Made by a program: the position numbers and the translations under genes. Below the pieces are notes generated by a model. That model worked only from the letters and a program-made list of their open reading frames with translations, made no database searches and had not been told where the DNA came from. A stretch of DNA of 64,000 nt from Derxia lacustris (GTDB lineage: Bacteria; Pseudomonadota; Gammaproteobacteria; Burkholderiales; Burkholderiaceae_E). Where the stretch lies: contig NZ_MUHU01000007.1 of assembly GCF_002105195.1 (NCBI RefSeq), positions 1 through 64,000 of the forward strand, given 5' to 3'. Positions within the stretch are counted from its first letter, which is position 1. Each line of letters starts with the position of its first letter. Positions 8,281 through 15,720 of the stretch are shown here, piece by piece.

Positions 8281-8357
8281 GGATTCTCTCGATTGGCGCA
8301 AGGCTTCAAGGTTCGCTCCACCCGCAGAACGCCGGGTTTCAACCAAGGAGCAAGACC

Positions 8358-8906
8358 ATGAGCCGCATCGTCCCCCTCGATCCCGCCACCGCCACCGGTA
8401 CCACCGCCGACCTGCTCGACGCCGTCAACAACGCCTTCGGCACCGTGCCCAACCTGTTCCGCGTCGCGGCCCAGGCGCCGGGCGCGCTGCAAGGGTTGCT
8501 GCAATTCAACGCCGCGCTCGGCCACGGTGCGCTCAAGCTGCGCGAGCGCGAAGCCATCGCGCTGGCGGTGGCCGAAGCCAACGGCTGCGACTACTGCCTG
8601 TCGGCGCACAGCTACCTCGGCAACAAGGCCGGGCTGGTCGATGCCGAGATCGCGCTGGCGCGCGAAGGCAAGTCGGCCGACGGCCGGCTCGATGCGCTGC
8701 TGCGCCTGGCCACCACGCTGGTCCATGCGCGCGGCCATGCGAGCGACGAGCAGATCGCCGCCGCGCGCGCCGCCGGCCTTGGCGATGCCGAGCTGGTGGA
8801 AGTGGTCGGCGCGGTCGCGCTGAACCTGTTCACCAACTACCTGAACCTGCTCGCGCAGACGCCGATCGACTTCCCGTTGGTGCGCGCCGGCGCGGCCCGG
8901 GGCTGA
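8358..8906 (+). CDS. Carboxymuconolactone decarboxylase/AhpD-like protein
   Basis: The protein has 182 residues, starting at the ATG at 8358 with AAGGAG eight bases upstream. The all-helical CMD fold carries the AhpD redox signature CDYCLSAH (Cys77, Cys80, His84) preceded by LREREAIALAVAEANG. This pattern marks the peroxidase-related members (CxxC plus His) rather than true muconolactone decarboxylases. In AhpD the cysteine pair reduces peroxide or a peroxiredoxin partner in the cytoplasm, so a role in peroxide or alkyl-hydroperoxide defence is likely but not proven here. A LysR gene reads away from it. It ends just before a large inverted repeat that separates it from the redox operon at 9013. 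Confidence 0.85.
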   Translation: MSRIVPLDPATATGTTADLLDAVNNAFGTVPNLFRVAAQAPGALQGLLQFNAALGHGALKLREREAIALAVAEANGCDYCLSAHSYLGNKAGLVDAEIALAREGKSADGRLDALLRLATTLVHARGHASDEQIAAARAAGLGDAELVEVVGAVALNLFTNYLNLLAQTPIDFPLVRAGAARG

Positions 8907-8914
8907 TGACAAGC

Positions 8915-8979
8915 GGTCGTCCGGCCGGCGCAAAAAAATCTTTTGCACGCTGTGTAAGAAGCGCGCCGGCCGGACGACC
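8915..8979. repeat. 17-bp perfect inverted repeat around an ECF-type promoter
   Basis: GGTCGTCCGGCCGGCGC at 8915-8931 is perfectly inverted as GCGCCGGCCGGACGACC at 8963-8979. The 31-base centre contains an A7 run and the TGTAAGAA block. The right arm covers the promoter spacer and the start of the second promoter block. It begins nine bases after the AhpD-like stop, so it may also act as that gene's terminator. There is no such left arm at the sister promoter near 3612. Confidence 0.7.
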
Positions 8980-8982
8980 AAG
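8953..8982 (+). promoter_or_regulatory. Candidate ECF-sigma promoter of the redox operon
   Basis: TGTAAGAA (8953-8960) and CGACCAAG (8975-8982) are separated by 14 bases. They match the pair at 3612-3642, including flanking T-rich and GCCGGCCGG sequence. The DUF1223 start codon is 30 bases beyond the second block, which leaves a short leader containing CGGAG. No ECF sigma gene is in the window. Confidence 0.55.
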
Positions 8983-9012
8983 CCACATGTGCAACACGTT
9001 CGGAGCCTGTCG

Positions 9013-9804
9013 ATGAATGCCGTTTCCCTTCTGCACCGCAGTGCCGCGCTGGCCATTGCCGGCCTTGCGACGATTGCCGCGCCCTTTGCCGCCAACGCTG
9101 CCTGCGTGGCAAACAGCGGCGCGACCACGACCGCGCTGGTCGAGCTGTACACGTCGGAAGGCTGCTCAAGCTGCCCGCCGGCCGACCGCGCGCTCGGCAA
9201 GCTCGACGCGGCACTCGCGCCCGGCGCCGCCGCCATCCCGATCGCGCTGCATGTGGACTACTGGGATTCGATCGGCTGGAAGGACCCGTTCGCGCAGGCC
9301 GCCTTTGGCGCGCGGCAAAGCTGGCGCGTCGGCGTGCTGCATCAGCGCACGGTCTGGACGCCGCATTTCTTTGTCAGTGGCGGCGAGCTGCGCGACTGGC
9401 GCGAGAAGCTGCGCGATCAGGTGCGGCAGATCAACGCCACGCCGGCGCGCGCCAGCGTCAGGCTCGATGCGCGGCTTGCGGCCGACGGCGCGCTGAACGT
9501 CGATGCAAGCGCTGCCACGACGGCGGGCACGCATCCGGCGCTGTACGTTGCCGTGACCGAAAGCGGCCTCACTTCCAAGGTGGCGCGCGGCGAGAACGGC
9601 GGCGCGACGCTGCATCACGACCATGTGGTGCGCAGCCTGATCGGCCCGATCGACTTTGCCGACGGCAAGGCCGCGCTCAGCCAGCGCATCAAGCTGCCGG
9701 CGGAGTGGAACCGCGACGGTCTGGCACTGGTGGGTTTCGTCGAGGACGCCGCCAACGGCCAGGTGCTCCAGGCCGCCACCACTGGCCAGTGCCTGCGCTC
9801 GTGA
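9013..9804 (+). CDS. DUF1223 secreted thioredoxin-like protein
   Basis: The protein has 263 residues from the ATG at 9013, which has CGGAG upstream and yields a proper signal peptide (cleavage near ANA-A, residue 29). A GTG at 8989 would add eight residues and is less likely. The mature protein begins with VELYTSEGCSSCPPADRALG, a CxxC pair (Cys51, Cys54) in a thioredoxin-like fold that defines DUF1223, then HVDYWDSIGWKDPF and TVWTPHFFVSGG. The family is usually exported and linked to oxidative or copper stress genes, and its substrate is unknown. It is first in a rightward operon with cytochrome b561 and a molybdenum enzyme behind the candidate ECF promoter. Confidence 0.85.
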   Translation: MNAVSLLHRSAALAIAGLATIAAPFAANAACVANSGATTTALVELYTSEGCSSCPPADRALGKLDAALAPGAAAIPIALHVDYWDSIGWKDPFAQAAFGARQSWRVGVLHQRTVWTPHFFVSGGELRDWREKLRDQVRQINATPARASVRLDARLAADGALNVDASAATTAGTHPALYVAVTESGLTSKVARGENGGATLHHDHVVRSLIGPIDFADGKAALSQRIKLPAEWNRDGLALVGFVEDAANGQVLQAATTGQCLRS

Positions 9805-9815
9805 AGGACGCTGCC

Positions 9816-10436
9816 ATGAACGCCAGCGCCACCGAGGCCATTCGGCCCGCGCGCCGCACGCTGCAACCGGCCTGGGTGCGCGCGACCCACTGGCTCAATG
9901 TCGTCGCGGTCGTGCCGCTCGCCATGAGCGGCTGGCGCATCTACGACGCCTCGCCCTTCTTCGACTTCGAGATTCCGCGCGCCATCACGCTCGGCGGCTG
10001 GCTCGGCGGCGCGATCCAGTGGCACTTCGCCGCGATGTGGCTGCTGGTGCTCAACGGCCTGCTGTGGATCGCGGGCAATGCGGTCACCGGGCGCTGGCGC
10101 GAACGCTTCTGGCCGCTGTCGCCGCGCGCGGTGCTCGGCGATCTGTTCGCCTTCGTGCGCGGCAAGCTGAGTCATGACGACCTCGCGCACTACAACGGCG
10201 TGCAGCGCGCGGCCTATGTGGCGGTGGCGCTCGACCTGCTGCTGCTGGTGCTCTCGGGCCTGGTGCTGTGGAAGTCGGTGCAGTTCCCGCTGCTGCGCGA
10301 ACTGCTCGGCGGCTACGAGCTGGCGCGGCGCATCCACTTTCTTGCAATGGCCGGGCTGGTGGGTTTCGTCGCCATCCACCTGGTGATGGTCGCCCTCGTG
10401 CCGCGCAGCCTGCGCGCCATGACGCTCGGCCGCTGA
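9816..10436 (+). CDS. Cytochrome b561 family membrane protein
   Basis: The protein has 206 residues starting at the ATG at 9816. Four or five hydrophobic helices carry the haem-ligand histidines of bacterial di-haem b561 proteins: ATHWLNVVAVVPLAMSGW, IQWHFAAMWLLVLNGLLW, and RRIHFLAMAGLVGFVAIHLVMV near the C-terminus. Such proteins pass electrons from the quinol pool to a periplasmic partner. The partner is probably the molybdenum oxidoreductase encoded 25 bases downstream, a pairing that recurs in proteobacteria and is analogous to, but distinct from, MsrQ-MsrP. Confidence 0.85.
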   Translation: MNASATEAIRPARRTLQPAWVRATHWLNVVAVVPLAMSGWRIYDASPFFDFEIPRAITLGGWLGGAIQWHFAAMWLLVLNGLLWIAGNAVTGRWRERFWPLSPRAVLGDLFAFVRGKLSHDDLAHYNGVQRAAYVAVALDLLLLVLSGLVLWKSVQFPLLRELLGGYELARRIHFLAMAGLVGFVAIHLVMVALVPRSLRAMTLGR

Positions 10437-10461
10437 TCCCTGACTTCATCGAGCCCCGACC

Positions 10462-11271
10462 ATGTCCAGCCGCCCCGAACCCCGAATGCCGCGCAGCCTG
10501 CGCGCCGCCCTCACAGACGTGCTCGCCGATGGCCTGCGCAGCCTGCGCCGCAATGAATCGGCACTGCCCGACAACGCCCGCCGCAATCTGCTGCGCGGCA
10601 GCCTTTCGCTCGGCGGCCTGTCGCTGCTCAGCGGCTGCCAGCTGGTCGACGAGGCCAGCGTCGAATCGGCGCTGATGAAAGTGTCGCGCTTCAACGACCG
10701 CGCCCAGGCCGCGCTGTTCGGCCCCGACCGGCTCGCGCCGACCTATCCCGACTCGATGATCGTGCGGCCGTTTCCGTTCAACGCCTTCTACGGCGAGGAA
10801 GCCGCGCCCGATGTGGCCGCCGACGACTGGCGGCTGGAAGTGGGCGGCAAGGTCGGCGACCGGGGCCGCTGGAACCTGGCCGCGCTGCGCCAGCTGCCGC
10901 AGACCGCCCACACCACGCGCCACATCTGCGTGGAAGGCTGGAGCGCGATCGGCAACTGGGGCGGCGTGCCGCTCGGCACTTTCCTGCGCCGCGTGGGCGC
11001 CGACCTGGGCGCGAAGTATGTCGATTTCCGCTGCGCCGACGGCTATCACACCAGCCTCGACATGCCGACGGCGCTGCATCCGCAGACGCTGCTGGTGCTC
11101 GACCAGGACGGCGCGCCGCTGCCGCGCCGCAATGGCGCGCCGCTCAAGCTGCGCGTGCCGACCAAGCTTGGCTACAAGAATCCGAAGCACATCGTGGCCC
11201 TGACCGTGACCGACGCCTATCCCGGCGGTTACTGGGAAGACCAGGGCTACAACTGGTTTGGCGGGAGCTGA
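10462..11271 (+). CDS. Periplasmic molybdopterin-dependent oxidoreductase (sulfite oxidase fold)
   Basis: The protein has 269 residues. The N-terminus carries a twin-arginine style signal (RRNLLRGSLSLGGLSLLSGC, Arg40-Arg41) ending in a possible lipobox Cys59, so the protein may be Tat-exported and membrane-anchored. The catalytic domain includes DDWRLEVGGKV and TTRHICVEGWSAIGNWGG, where Cys156 is the expected molybdenum ligand, and DFRCADGYHTSLDMPTAL. This is the sulfite oxidase/YedY (MsrP) fold without a haem or dimerisation domain. The substrate is unknown, with sulfoxide or sulfite repair the likely theme. Electrons would come from the b561 protein encoded just upstream. Confidence 0.88.
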   Translation: MSSRPEPRMPRSLRAALTDVLADGLRSLRRNESALPDNARRNLLRGSLSLGGLSLLSGCQLVDEASVESALMKVSRFNDRAQAALFGPDRLAPTYPDSMIVRPFPFNAFYGEEAAPDVAADDWRLEVGGKVGDRGRWNLAALRQLPQTAHTTRHICVEGWSAIGNWGGVPLGTFLRRVGADLGAKYVDFRCADGYHTSLDMPTALHPQTLLVLDQDGAPLPRRNGAPLKLRVPTKLGYKNPKHIVALTVTDAYPGGYWEDQGYNWFGGS

Positions 11272-11286
11272 GCGGGCAGCGCCCGC
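11272..11286 (+). terminator. Short hairpin after the molybdenum oxidoreductase gene
   Basis: GCGGGC (11272-11277), a three-base loop and GCCCGC (11281-11286) form a compact hairpin starting directly after the TGA. No T-run follows, so attenuation or mRNA stabilisation between the oxidoreductase and the MXKDX gene is as likely as termination. Confidence 0.3.
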
Positions 11287-11360
11287 CAGTACCGCCATCA
11301 CACCGGCCGATCCCGGCCAGCCGATTCCGGCAATTTCACTGCATCTTCAAGGAGCTTTAC

Positions 11361-11639
11361 ATGAACCGCATCGCCATCGCCCTGATCGCCGCCGCCTGCT
11401 CGTTCTCGTTCGGTGTTGCCCATGCCGACGACATGAAGAAGGACGCCATGAGCCACGACGCCATGAGCAAGGACGGCATGAAGAAGGATGAAATGAAGAA
11501 GGACGAGATGAAGAAGGACGGCATGGCCAAGGACGGCATGTCGAAGGACGCGATGGGCAAGGACGGCATGGCCAAGGACGGCATGAAGAAGGACGCCATG
11601 GGCAAGGACGGCATGGCCAAGGACGAAATGAAGAAGTGA
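11361..11639 (+). CDS. Pentapeptide MXKDX repeat protein
   Basis: The protein has 92 residues with AAGGAG seven bases before the ATG. A signal peptide of about 22 residues (up to AHA-D) precedes a mature protein made almost only of five-residue units M-x-K-D-x, about fourteen in tandem, with one unit reading MSHDA. This is the TIGR02953 family of small exported, charged, Met-rich proteins of unknown function. Regular Met spacing could scavenge oxidants or bind Cu(I), and a sulfoxide-repair enzyme upstream would suit that, but both ideas are inference. The gene lies 89 bases after the oxidoreductase gene and ends at a strong hairpin. Confidence 0.85.
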   Translation: MNRIAIALIAAACSFSFGVAHADDMKKDAMSHDAMSKDGMKKDEMKKDEMKKDGMAKDGMSKDAMGKDGMAKDGMKKDAMGKDGMAKDEMKK

Positions 11640-11659
11640 TCGCGGCGGCTCCGTCGGCT

Positions 11660-11700
11660 CCGGCGGCAGCGGGCCTGTGCGTGGCCCGGGCTGCCGCCGG
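11660..11700. terminator. Likely bidirectional terminator between the MXKDX gene and kdpE
   Basis: The left arm CCGGCGGCAGCGGGCC (11660-11675) pairs with GGCCCGGGCTGCCGCCGG (11683-11700) apart from a two-base bulge, around a seven-base loop. It sits in the 62 bases between two convergent genes. There is no clear T-run on either side. Confidence 0.55.
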
Positions 11701-11701
11701 C

Positions 11702-12391
11702 TCAGCCGACGAAGCGGTAGCCGACGCCGGCTTCCGTCAGCAGATGACGCGGCTGCGAGGCGTCGTCCTCCACCTTCTTGCGCAGATTGGCCATGTGGAC
11801 GCGCACGTAATGCGTGTCCTCGGCATGGCCCGGCCCCCAGACGGCGCGCAGCAGTTGCCGGTGCGTGATGACGCGATCCGGCTGCGTGGCGAGCTGGGTG
11901 AGCAGGCGATATTCGATCGGCGTGAGATGCAATGGCACGCCGTCACGCTCGACGCTGCGGCGCGCAAGGTCGATGCGCACGCTGCCGAAGGCGATGCTCG
12001 CGGCGCCGTCCTCGGGCCGGCGCGCGTGGCGCCGCAACTGGGCCCGCACGCGGGCCATCAGTTCGCCGGCGCCAAAGGGCTTGACCAGGTAATCGTCGGC
12101 GCCCGCGTCGAGTGCGCCGATCTTGTCGGCCTCGGCGCTGCGGGCCGACAGCACCACCACCGGCGCCTGCGACCAGCCGCGCAGGTCGCGGATGAAATCG
12201 CCGCCGTCGCCATCGGGCAGGCCGAGGTCGAGCACGATGAGATCGGGCCGGCGCGTGCCGGCGTCGATCAGGCCGCGCGCGAGCGTGTCGGCCTCGAAGA
12301 CTTCATGGCCCTCGGCTTCGAGCGCCAGCCGCACGAAGCGGCGGATGGCGGCGTCGTCCTCGACGACGAGAATTCGGTTGCGGTCGTTCAT
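11702..12391 (-). CDS. kdpE: KdpE response regulator
   Basis: The protein has 229 residues. The receiver domain has the VVEDDAAIRRF acidic pair, phosphoacceptor Asp55 in LIVLDLGLPDGDG, VVLSARS, and DYLVKPFGAGELMARVRAQLRR. The winged-helix domain has HLTPIEYRLLTQLATQPDRVITHRQ and HYVRVHMANLRKKVEDD, close to KdpE, and it ends RHLLTEAGVGYRF. Its ATG overlaps the kdpD stop by four bases. KdpE activates kdpFABC when phosphorylated by KdpD under potassium limitation. A direct-repeat candidate site lies upstream of kdpF. It is last in the leftward operon and ends at the bidirectional hairpin. Confidence 0.95.
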   Translation of the reverse strand: MNDRNRILVVEDDAAIRRFVRLALEAEGHEVFEADTLARGLIDAGTRRPDLIVLDLGLPDGDGGDFIRDLRGWSQAPVVVLSARSAEADKIGALDAGADDYLVKPFGAGELMARVRAQLRRHARRPEDGAASIAFGSVRIDLARRSVERDGVPLHLTPIEYRLLTQLATQPDRVITHRQLLRAVWGPGHAEDTHYVRVHMANLRKKVEDDASQPRHLLTEAGVGYRFVG

Positions 12392-15069
12392 GCCGGATCG
12401 GTGAGTGGGCTGGCGCTGCCGTCGTCGCATGGCGGTTCGCCGCGCGGCAGCTCGACGGTGAAGCGCGCGCCGCCAGTGGCGCGGGTCTCGCCCCGGATGC
12501 TGCCACCGTGCGCCTGCACGATGGCGCGGCAGATGGCCAGGCCCAGACCCACGCCGGGCAGGGCGCTTTCGCGCTGGCCGCGCTCGAACTTGTCGAACAC
12601 GGCGGCTTCGCGGCCGGGCGGCAGGCCGGGGCCGTGGTCGTCGACGGTGACGACGACGGTCGCCGCGTCGGCGCGCGCGGAAATCTCGATGGGCGTGCCG
12701 GCCGGCGTGTACTTGGCGGCGTTTTCCAGCAGGTTCACCAGCACGCGTTCGAACAGCACGGCGTCGAGATGCAGCAGCGGCAGGTCGTCGGGCAGACGCG
12801 TGGTCACGCGGCGCGCGCCGAGCGTGCCGGCGCAGGCGGCGAGTGCGCTGCCGACCACTTCTTCGAGCGGCTGCCATTCGCGCTTGAGCCGCACCGCGCC
12901 CGATTCGAGCCGCGCCATGTCGAGCAGGTTGCCGACCAGCGCATTCATGCGCAGCGCCGACTGGCGGATGGCGACGGCGGTATCGCGGCGCTGCTCGGCG
13001 TCGTCGACCCAGGCCAGCGTGTCGGCCAGGCCGATGAGGCCGGCGAGCGGCGTGCGCAGGTCGTGCGAGATGGCCGACAGCAGCGAGTTGCGCAGCCGTT
13101 CCGATTCCATCTGCACCGTGCTCTGCTGCGCCACCTCGATGTAGTGGATGCGCTCCAGCGAGATCGCGAGCAGCGCGGCGCAGGTATCGAGCAGGCGGCG
13201 CTGCTCGGGGTCGAGCGCGGCGCTGTCGGCGACCTCGACCGCGAGCACGCCGCGCACGCGCATCGGCGCCTTGAGCGGCAGCACCAGGCAGGCGCTGGCG
13301 GGCAGCGTGTCGGTGCCGCGCCCGGCCGGTGCGGCATGGTCGAAGGCCCATTGCGCGACGCCCGCATCGAGCGGCGCGTTGCCGCCGGCGAGCGTCGCAA
13401 GCCGGTTGTCGGCATCGGCCGCGAGCAGGCTGCTGCGCGCATCGAACTCGGCCGCGAGGAAGCGCGCGCCGATGTCGGCGACCTGCTCGGGCAGCAGCGC
13501 CGTGCCCAGTTCGCGCGCCATGTCGTAGAGCCGGCGCATGCGGCGCTCGCCCTCGCGCGCGGCCTCGGCCTGGGCCTTGAGGCCGGCGGTGAGCTGGCCG
13601 ATCACCAGCGCTACCAGCAGCATCACGCCGAAGGTGACCAGGTACTGCGCATCGCTGACCGCGAAGGTGAAGCGCGGCGGCACGAAGAAGAAATCGAACA
13701 GCGCCACGCCGATGAAGGCCGCGAGCACCGCCGGCCCGCGCCCCTGCGTGAGCGCGACGCCGACCACCGCGAGCAGGAACAGCATGACGATGTTGGTCAG
13801 CTCCAGTCGGCCGCTGAGCGGCGTGGCGAGCAGCGCGACCGCGATGCCGGCGGCCAGCGCGACCGCATAGCCGCGCGCGCTGCGCGGCGGTGCGGCGGGC
13901 TCGCTGGCGGTTGCCGGCGGCGCGGTGGCGAGGGCCGCGACTTGCAGCACGTCGAGGTCGGCGGCGCGCGCCGCGAGTGCGCTGGCGGTCGATGGCCGCA
14001 GCAGCCGCAGCCACCACGGCCGCCGCGCCGGTCGGCCGACCACCAGCCGCGCGAGGTTGTGCTCGCGCGCATGGGCGACGAGCGCGCCGGCCACGTCGGT
14101 CGCGCCGATCAGCGCGGTGCTCGCGCCCAGTTCCTCGGCCAGCCGCAGCGCATCGAGGGCGGCGGCGCGGCCGCGCGCATTGGCGCCGGCGGCCACATGC
14201 ACCGCGCGCCACGGCAGGCCGAGCTGGCCGGCGAGGCGCGCCGAGGCACGCACCACTTTCTCGGCGGCCGCATCGGCACCCACGCAGGCAAGCAGCGCCT
14301 CGCGGTTGGGCCACACGGGCGCCGCCGCGCCACGCCGGCGCCAGGCCTGCATCTCGCCATCCACGCGGTCGGCGGTGCGGCGCAGCGCCAGTTCGCGCAG
14401 CGCCAGCAGATTGCCCTTGCGAAAGAACCCGACTGCCGCGCGCCCGGCCTGTTCGCCGAGATAGACCTTGCCGGCCGCGAGCCGCGCGAGCAGTTCGTCG
14501 GGCGGCAGATCGACCACCACCACTTCGTCGGCGCTGTCGAACACGCGGTCGGGCAGGGTCTCGCGCACGCGCACGCCGGTGATGCCGCCGACGATGTCGT
14601 TGAGGCTGTCGAGATGCTGGACGTTGAGCGTGGTCCACACGTCGATGCCGGCGGCGAGCAGTTCCTCGGCGTCCTGCCAGCGCTTGGGATGGCGCGCGCC
14701 GGGCGCATTGCTGTGCGCGAATTCGTCGAGCAGCACCAGCGCGCCGGGGTGGGCGGCGCCAAAGGCGAGCGCGGCGTCGAGGTCGAATTCATCGAGCGCA
14801 TGGCCGCGATGCTCGACCGCGCGCCGGGGCAGCAGCGGCAGGTCGCGCGCGAGTGCGGCGGTCTCGGCGCGGCCGTGGGTCTCGACGATGCCGACGACGA
14901 GCGGCCGGCCGGCGTCGAGCGCCGCGCGGCCGGCGCCGAGCATCGCGAAGGTCTTGCCCACGCCGGCCGACGCGCCGAAGAAGATGCGCAGCCGGCCGCG
15001 CGCGGCGCGCGCCGTTTCGGCATGCAGGTCGGCGAGCAGGCGGTCGGGATCGGGGCGGGCGTCGGTCAT
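12388..15069 (-). CDS. kdpD: KdpD potassium-sensing histidine kinase
   Basis: The protein has 893 residues, the usual full length. The N-terminal KdpD domain has a P-loop FFGASAGVGKT (residues 32-40) and LVLLDEFAHSNAPG. A universal-stress-protein-like domain follows (ALIGATDVAGALVAHAREHNLARLVVG). Four closely spaced membrane helices lie around residues 395-490 (VALAAGIAVALLATPL to LVALVIGQL), then a GAF-like segment. The dimerisation box AISHDLRTPLAGLIG carries phosphorylated His669, followed by VLVNLLENAAKYTPAG, VDDHGPGLPPG and GVGLGLAICRAIVQAHGG. It senses K+ and turgor status and controls KdpE phosphorylation. It starts three bases after kdpC and overlaps kdpE. Confidence 0.95.
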   Translation of the reverse strand: MTDARPDPDRLLADLHAETARAARGRLRIFFGASAGVGKTFAMLGAGRAALDAGRPLVVGIVETHGRAETAALARDLPLLPRRAVEHRGHALDEFDLDAALAFGAAHPGALVLLDEFAHSNAPGARHPKRWQDAEELLAAGIDVWTTLNVQHLDSLNDIVGGITGVRVRETLPDRVFDSADEVVVVDLPPDELLARLAAGKVYLGEQAGRAAVGFFRKGNLLALRELALRRTADRVDGEMQAWRRRGAAAPVWPNREALLACVGADAAAEKVVRASARLAGQLGLPWRAVHVAAGANARGRAAALDALRLAEELGASTALIGATDVAGALVAHAREHNLARLVVGRPARRPWWLRLLRPSTASALAARAADLDVLQVAALATAPPATASEPAAPPRSARGYAVALAAGIAVALLATPLSGRLELTNIVMLFLLAVVGVALTQGRGPAVLAAFIGVALFDFFFVPPRFTFAVSDAQYLVTFGVMLLVALVIGQLTAGLKAQAEAAREGERRMRRLYDMARELGTALLPEQVADIGARFLAAEFDARSSLLAADADNRLATLAGGNAPLDAGVAQWAFDHAAPAGRGTDTLPASACLVLPLKAPMRVRGVLAVEVADSAALDPEQRRLLDTCAALLAISLERIHYIEVAQQSTVQMESERLRNSLLSAISHDLRTPLAGLIGLADTLAWVDDAEQRRDTAVAIRQSALRMNALVGNLLDMARLESGAVRLKREWQPLEEVVGSALAACAGTLGARRVTTRLPDDLPLLHLDAVLFERVLVNLLENAAKYTPAGTPIEISARADAATVVVTVDDHGPGLPPGREAAVFDKFERGQRESALPGVGLGLAICRAIVQAHGGSIRGETRATGGARFTVELPRGEPPCDDGSASPLTDPA

Positions 15070-15072
15070 GCG

Positions 15073-15699
15073 TCAGGGCTTGAGCGCGTCGAGCGCGAGG
15101 TTGAGTTCGAGCACGTTCACACGTTCCTCGCCGAGCCAGCCGGCGAGCCGATGTTCGGTGTGCGCTTCCACCAGCGCGCGCACTTGCGCCTCGGGCAGGC
15201 CGCGTGCGCGGGCGACGCGCGCCGCCTGCCAGTCGGCCGCCGCGCGGCTGATGTGCGGATCGAGCCCGCTCGCCGACGCCGTGACCAGATCGACCGAGAT
15301 CGGCGCGGTGTTGCCCGGATCGGCGGCACGCAGCGCGTCGGCGCGCGCCTTCACCGCCTCGCCGAGCGCCGGATTGCTCGGCCCCAGATTGGAGCCGCCC
15401 GAGGCCGATGCGTTGTAGGCATCGGGCGCCGTGGCCGACGGCCGGCTGAAAAAATGCCCGGCATCGGCAAAGCCCTGGCCGATGAGCCGCGAGCCGACGA
15501 CCCGCCCGTCGCGCTCGACGAGGCTGCCGTTGGCCTCGGCCGGAAACGCCACTTGCGCGATGCCGGTGACGAGCAGCGGATAGGCCAACCCGGTCACCAG
15601 CGTGAGCACTAGGAACAGCAGGAGCGCCGGCCGCAGCAGCGCGAGCGCTTCGGAAACGCCGGCGTGCGGCGCGGCGCTTGCAAGGGATTGCGTGTTCAT
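15073..15699 (-). CDS. kdpC: KdpC subunit of the K+-transporting ATPase
   Basis: The protein has 208 residues from the ATG at 15699; a TTG at 15714 would add five residues. One N-terminal membrane helix ([23 protein letters not shown]) is followed by a periplasmic domain with the family blocks [38 protein letters not shown] and [25 protein letters not shown], and the ending [13 protein letters not shown]. KdpC stabilises the KdpA-KdpB complex and affects ATP affinity. It lies 21 bases after kdpB and three before kdpD. Confidence 0.95.
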   Translation of the reverse strand: MNTQSLASAAPHAGVSEALALLRPALLLFLVLTLVTGLAYPLLVTGIAQVAFPAEANGSLVERDGRVVGSRLIGQGFADAGHFFSRPSATAPDAYNASASGGSNLGPSNPALGEAVKARADALRAADPGNTAPISVDLVTASASGLDPHISRAAADWQAARVARARGLPEAQVRALVEAHTEHRLAGWLGEERVNVLELNLALDALKP

Positions 15700-15720
15700 G
15701 GATGCATGCCTCAAGTGGGT

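Noticed and set aside
11702-14638. 978-codon leftward frame ending in KdpE
   Set aside because: Only the last 229 residues are KdpE; the rest is an out-of-frame reading of kdpD. KdpE starts at 12391.
12508-15612. 1034-codon rightward frame opposite kdpD and kdpC
   Set aside because: Antisense shadow in high-GC DNA, rich in Arg, Gly and Ala; the leftward kdpD and kdpC translations have full family motifs.
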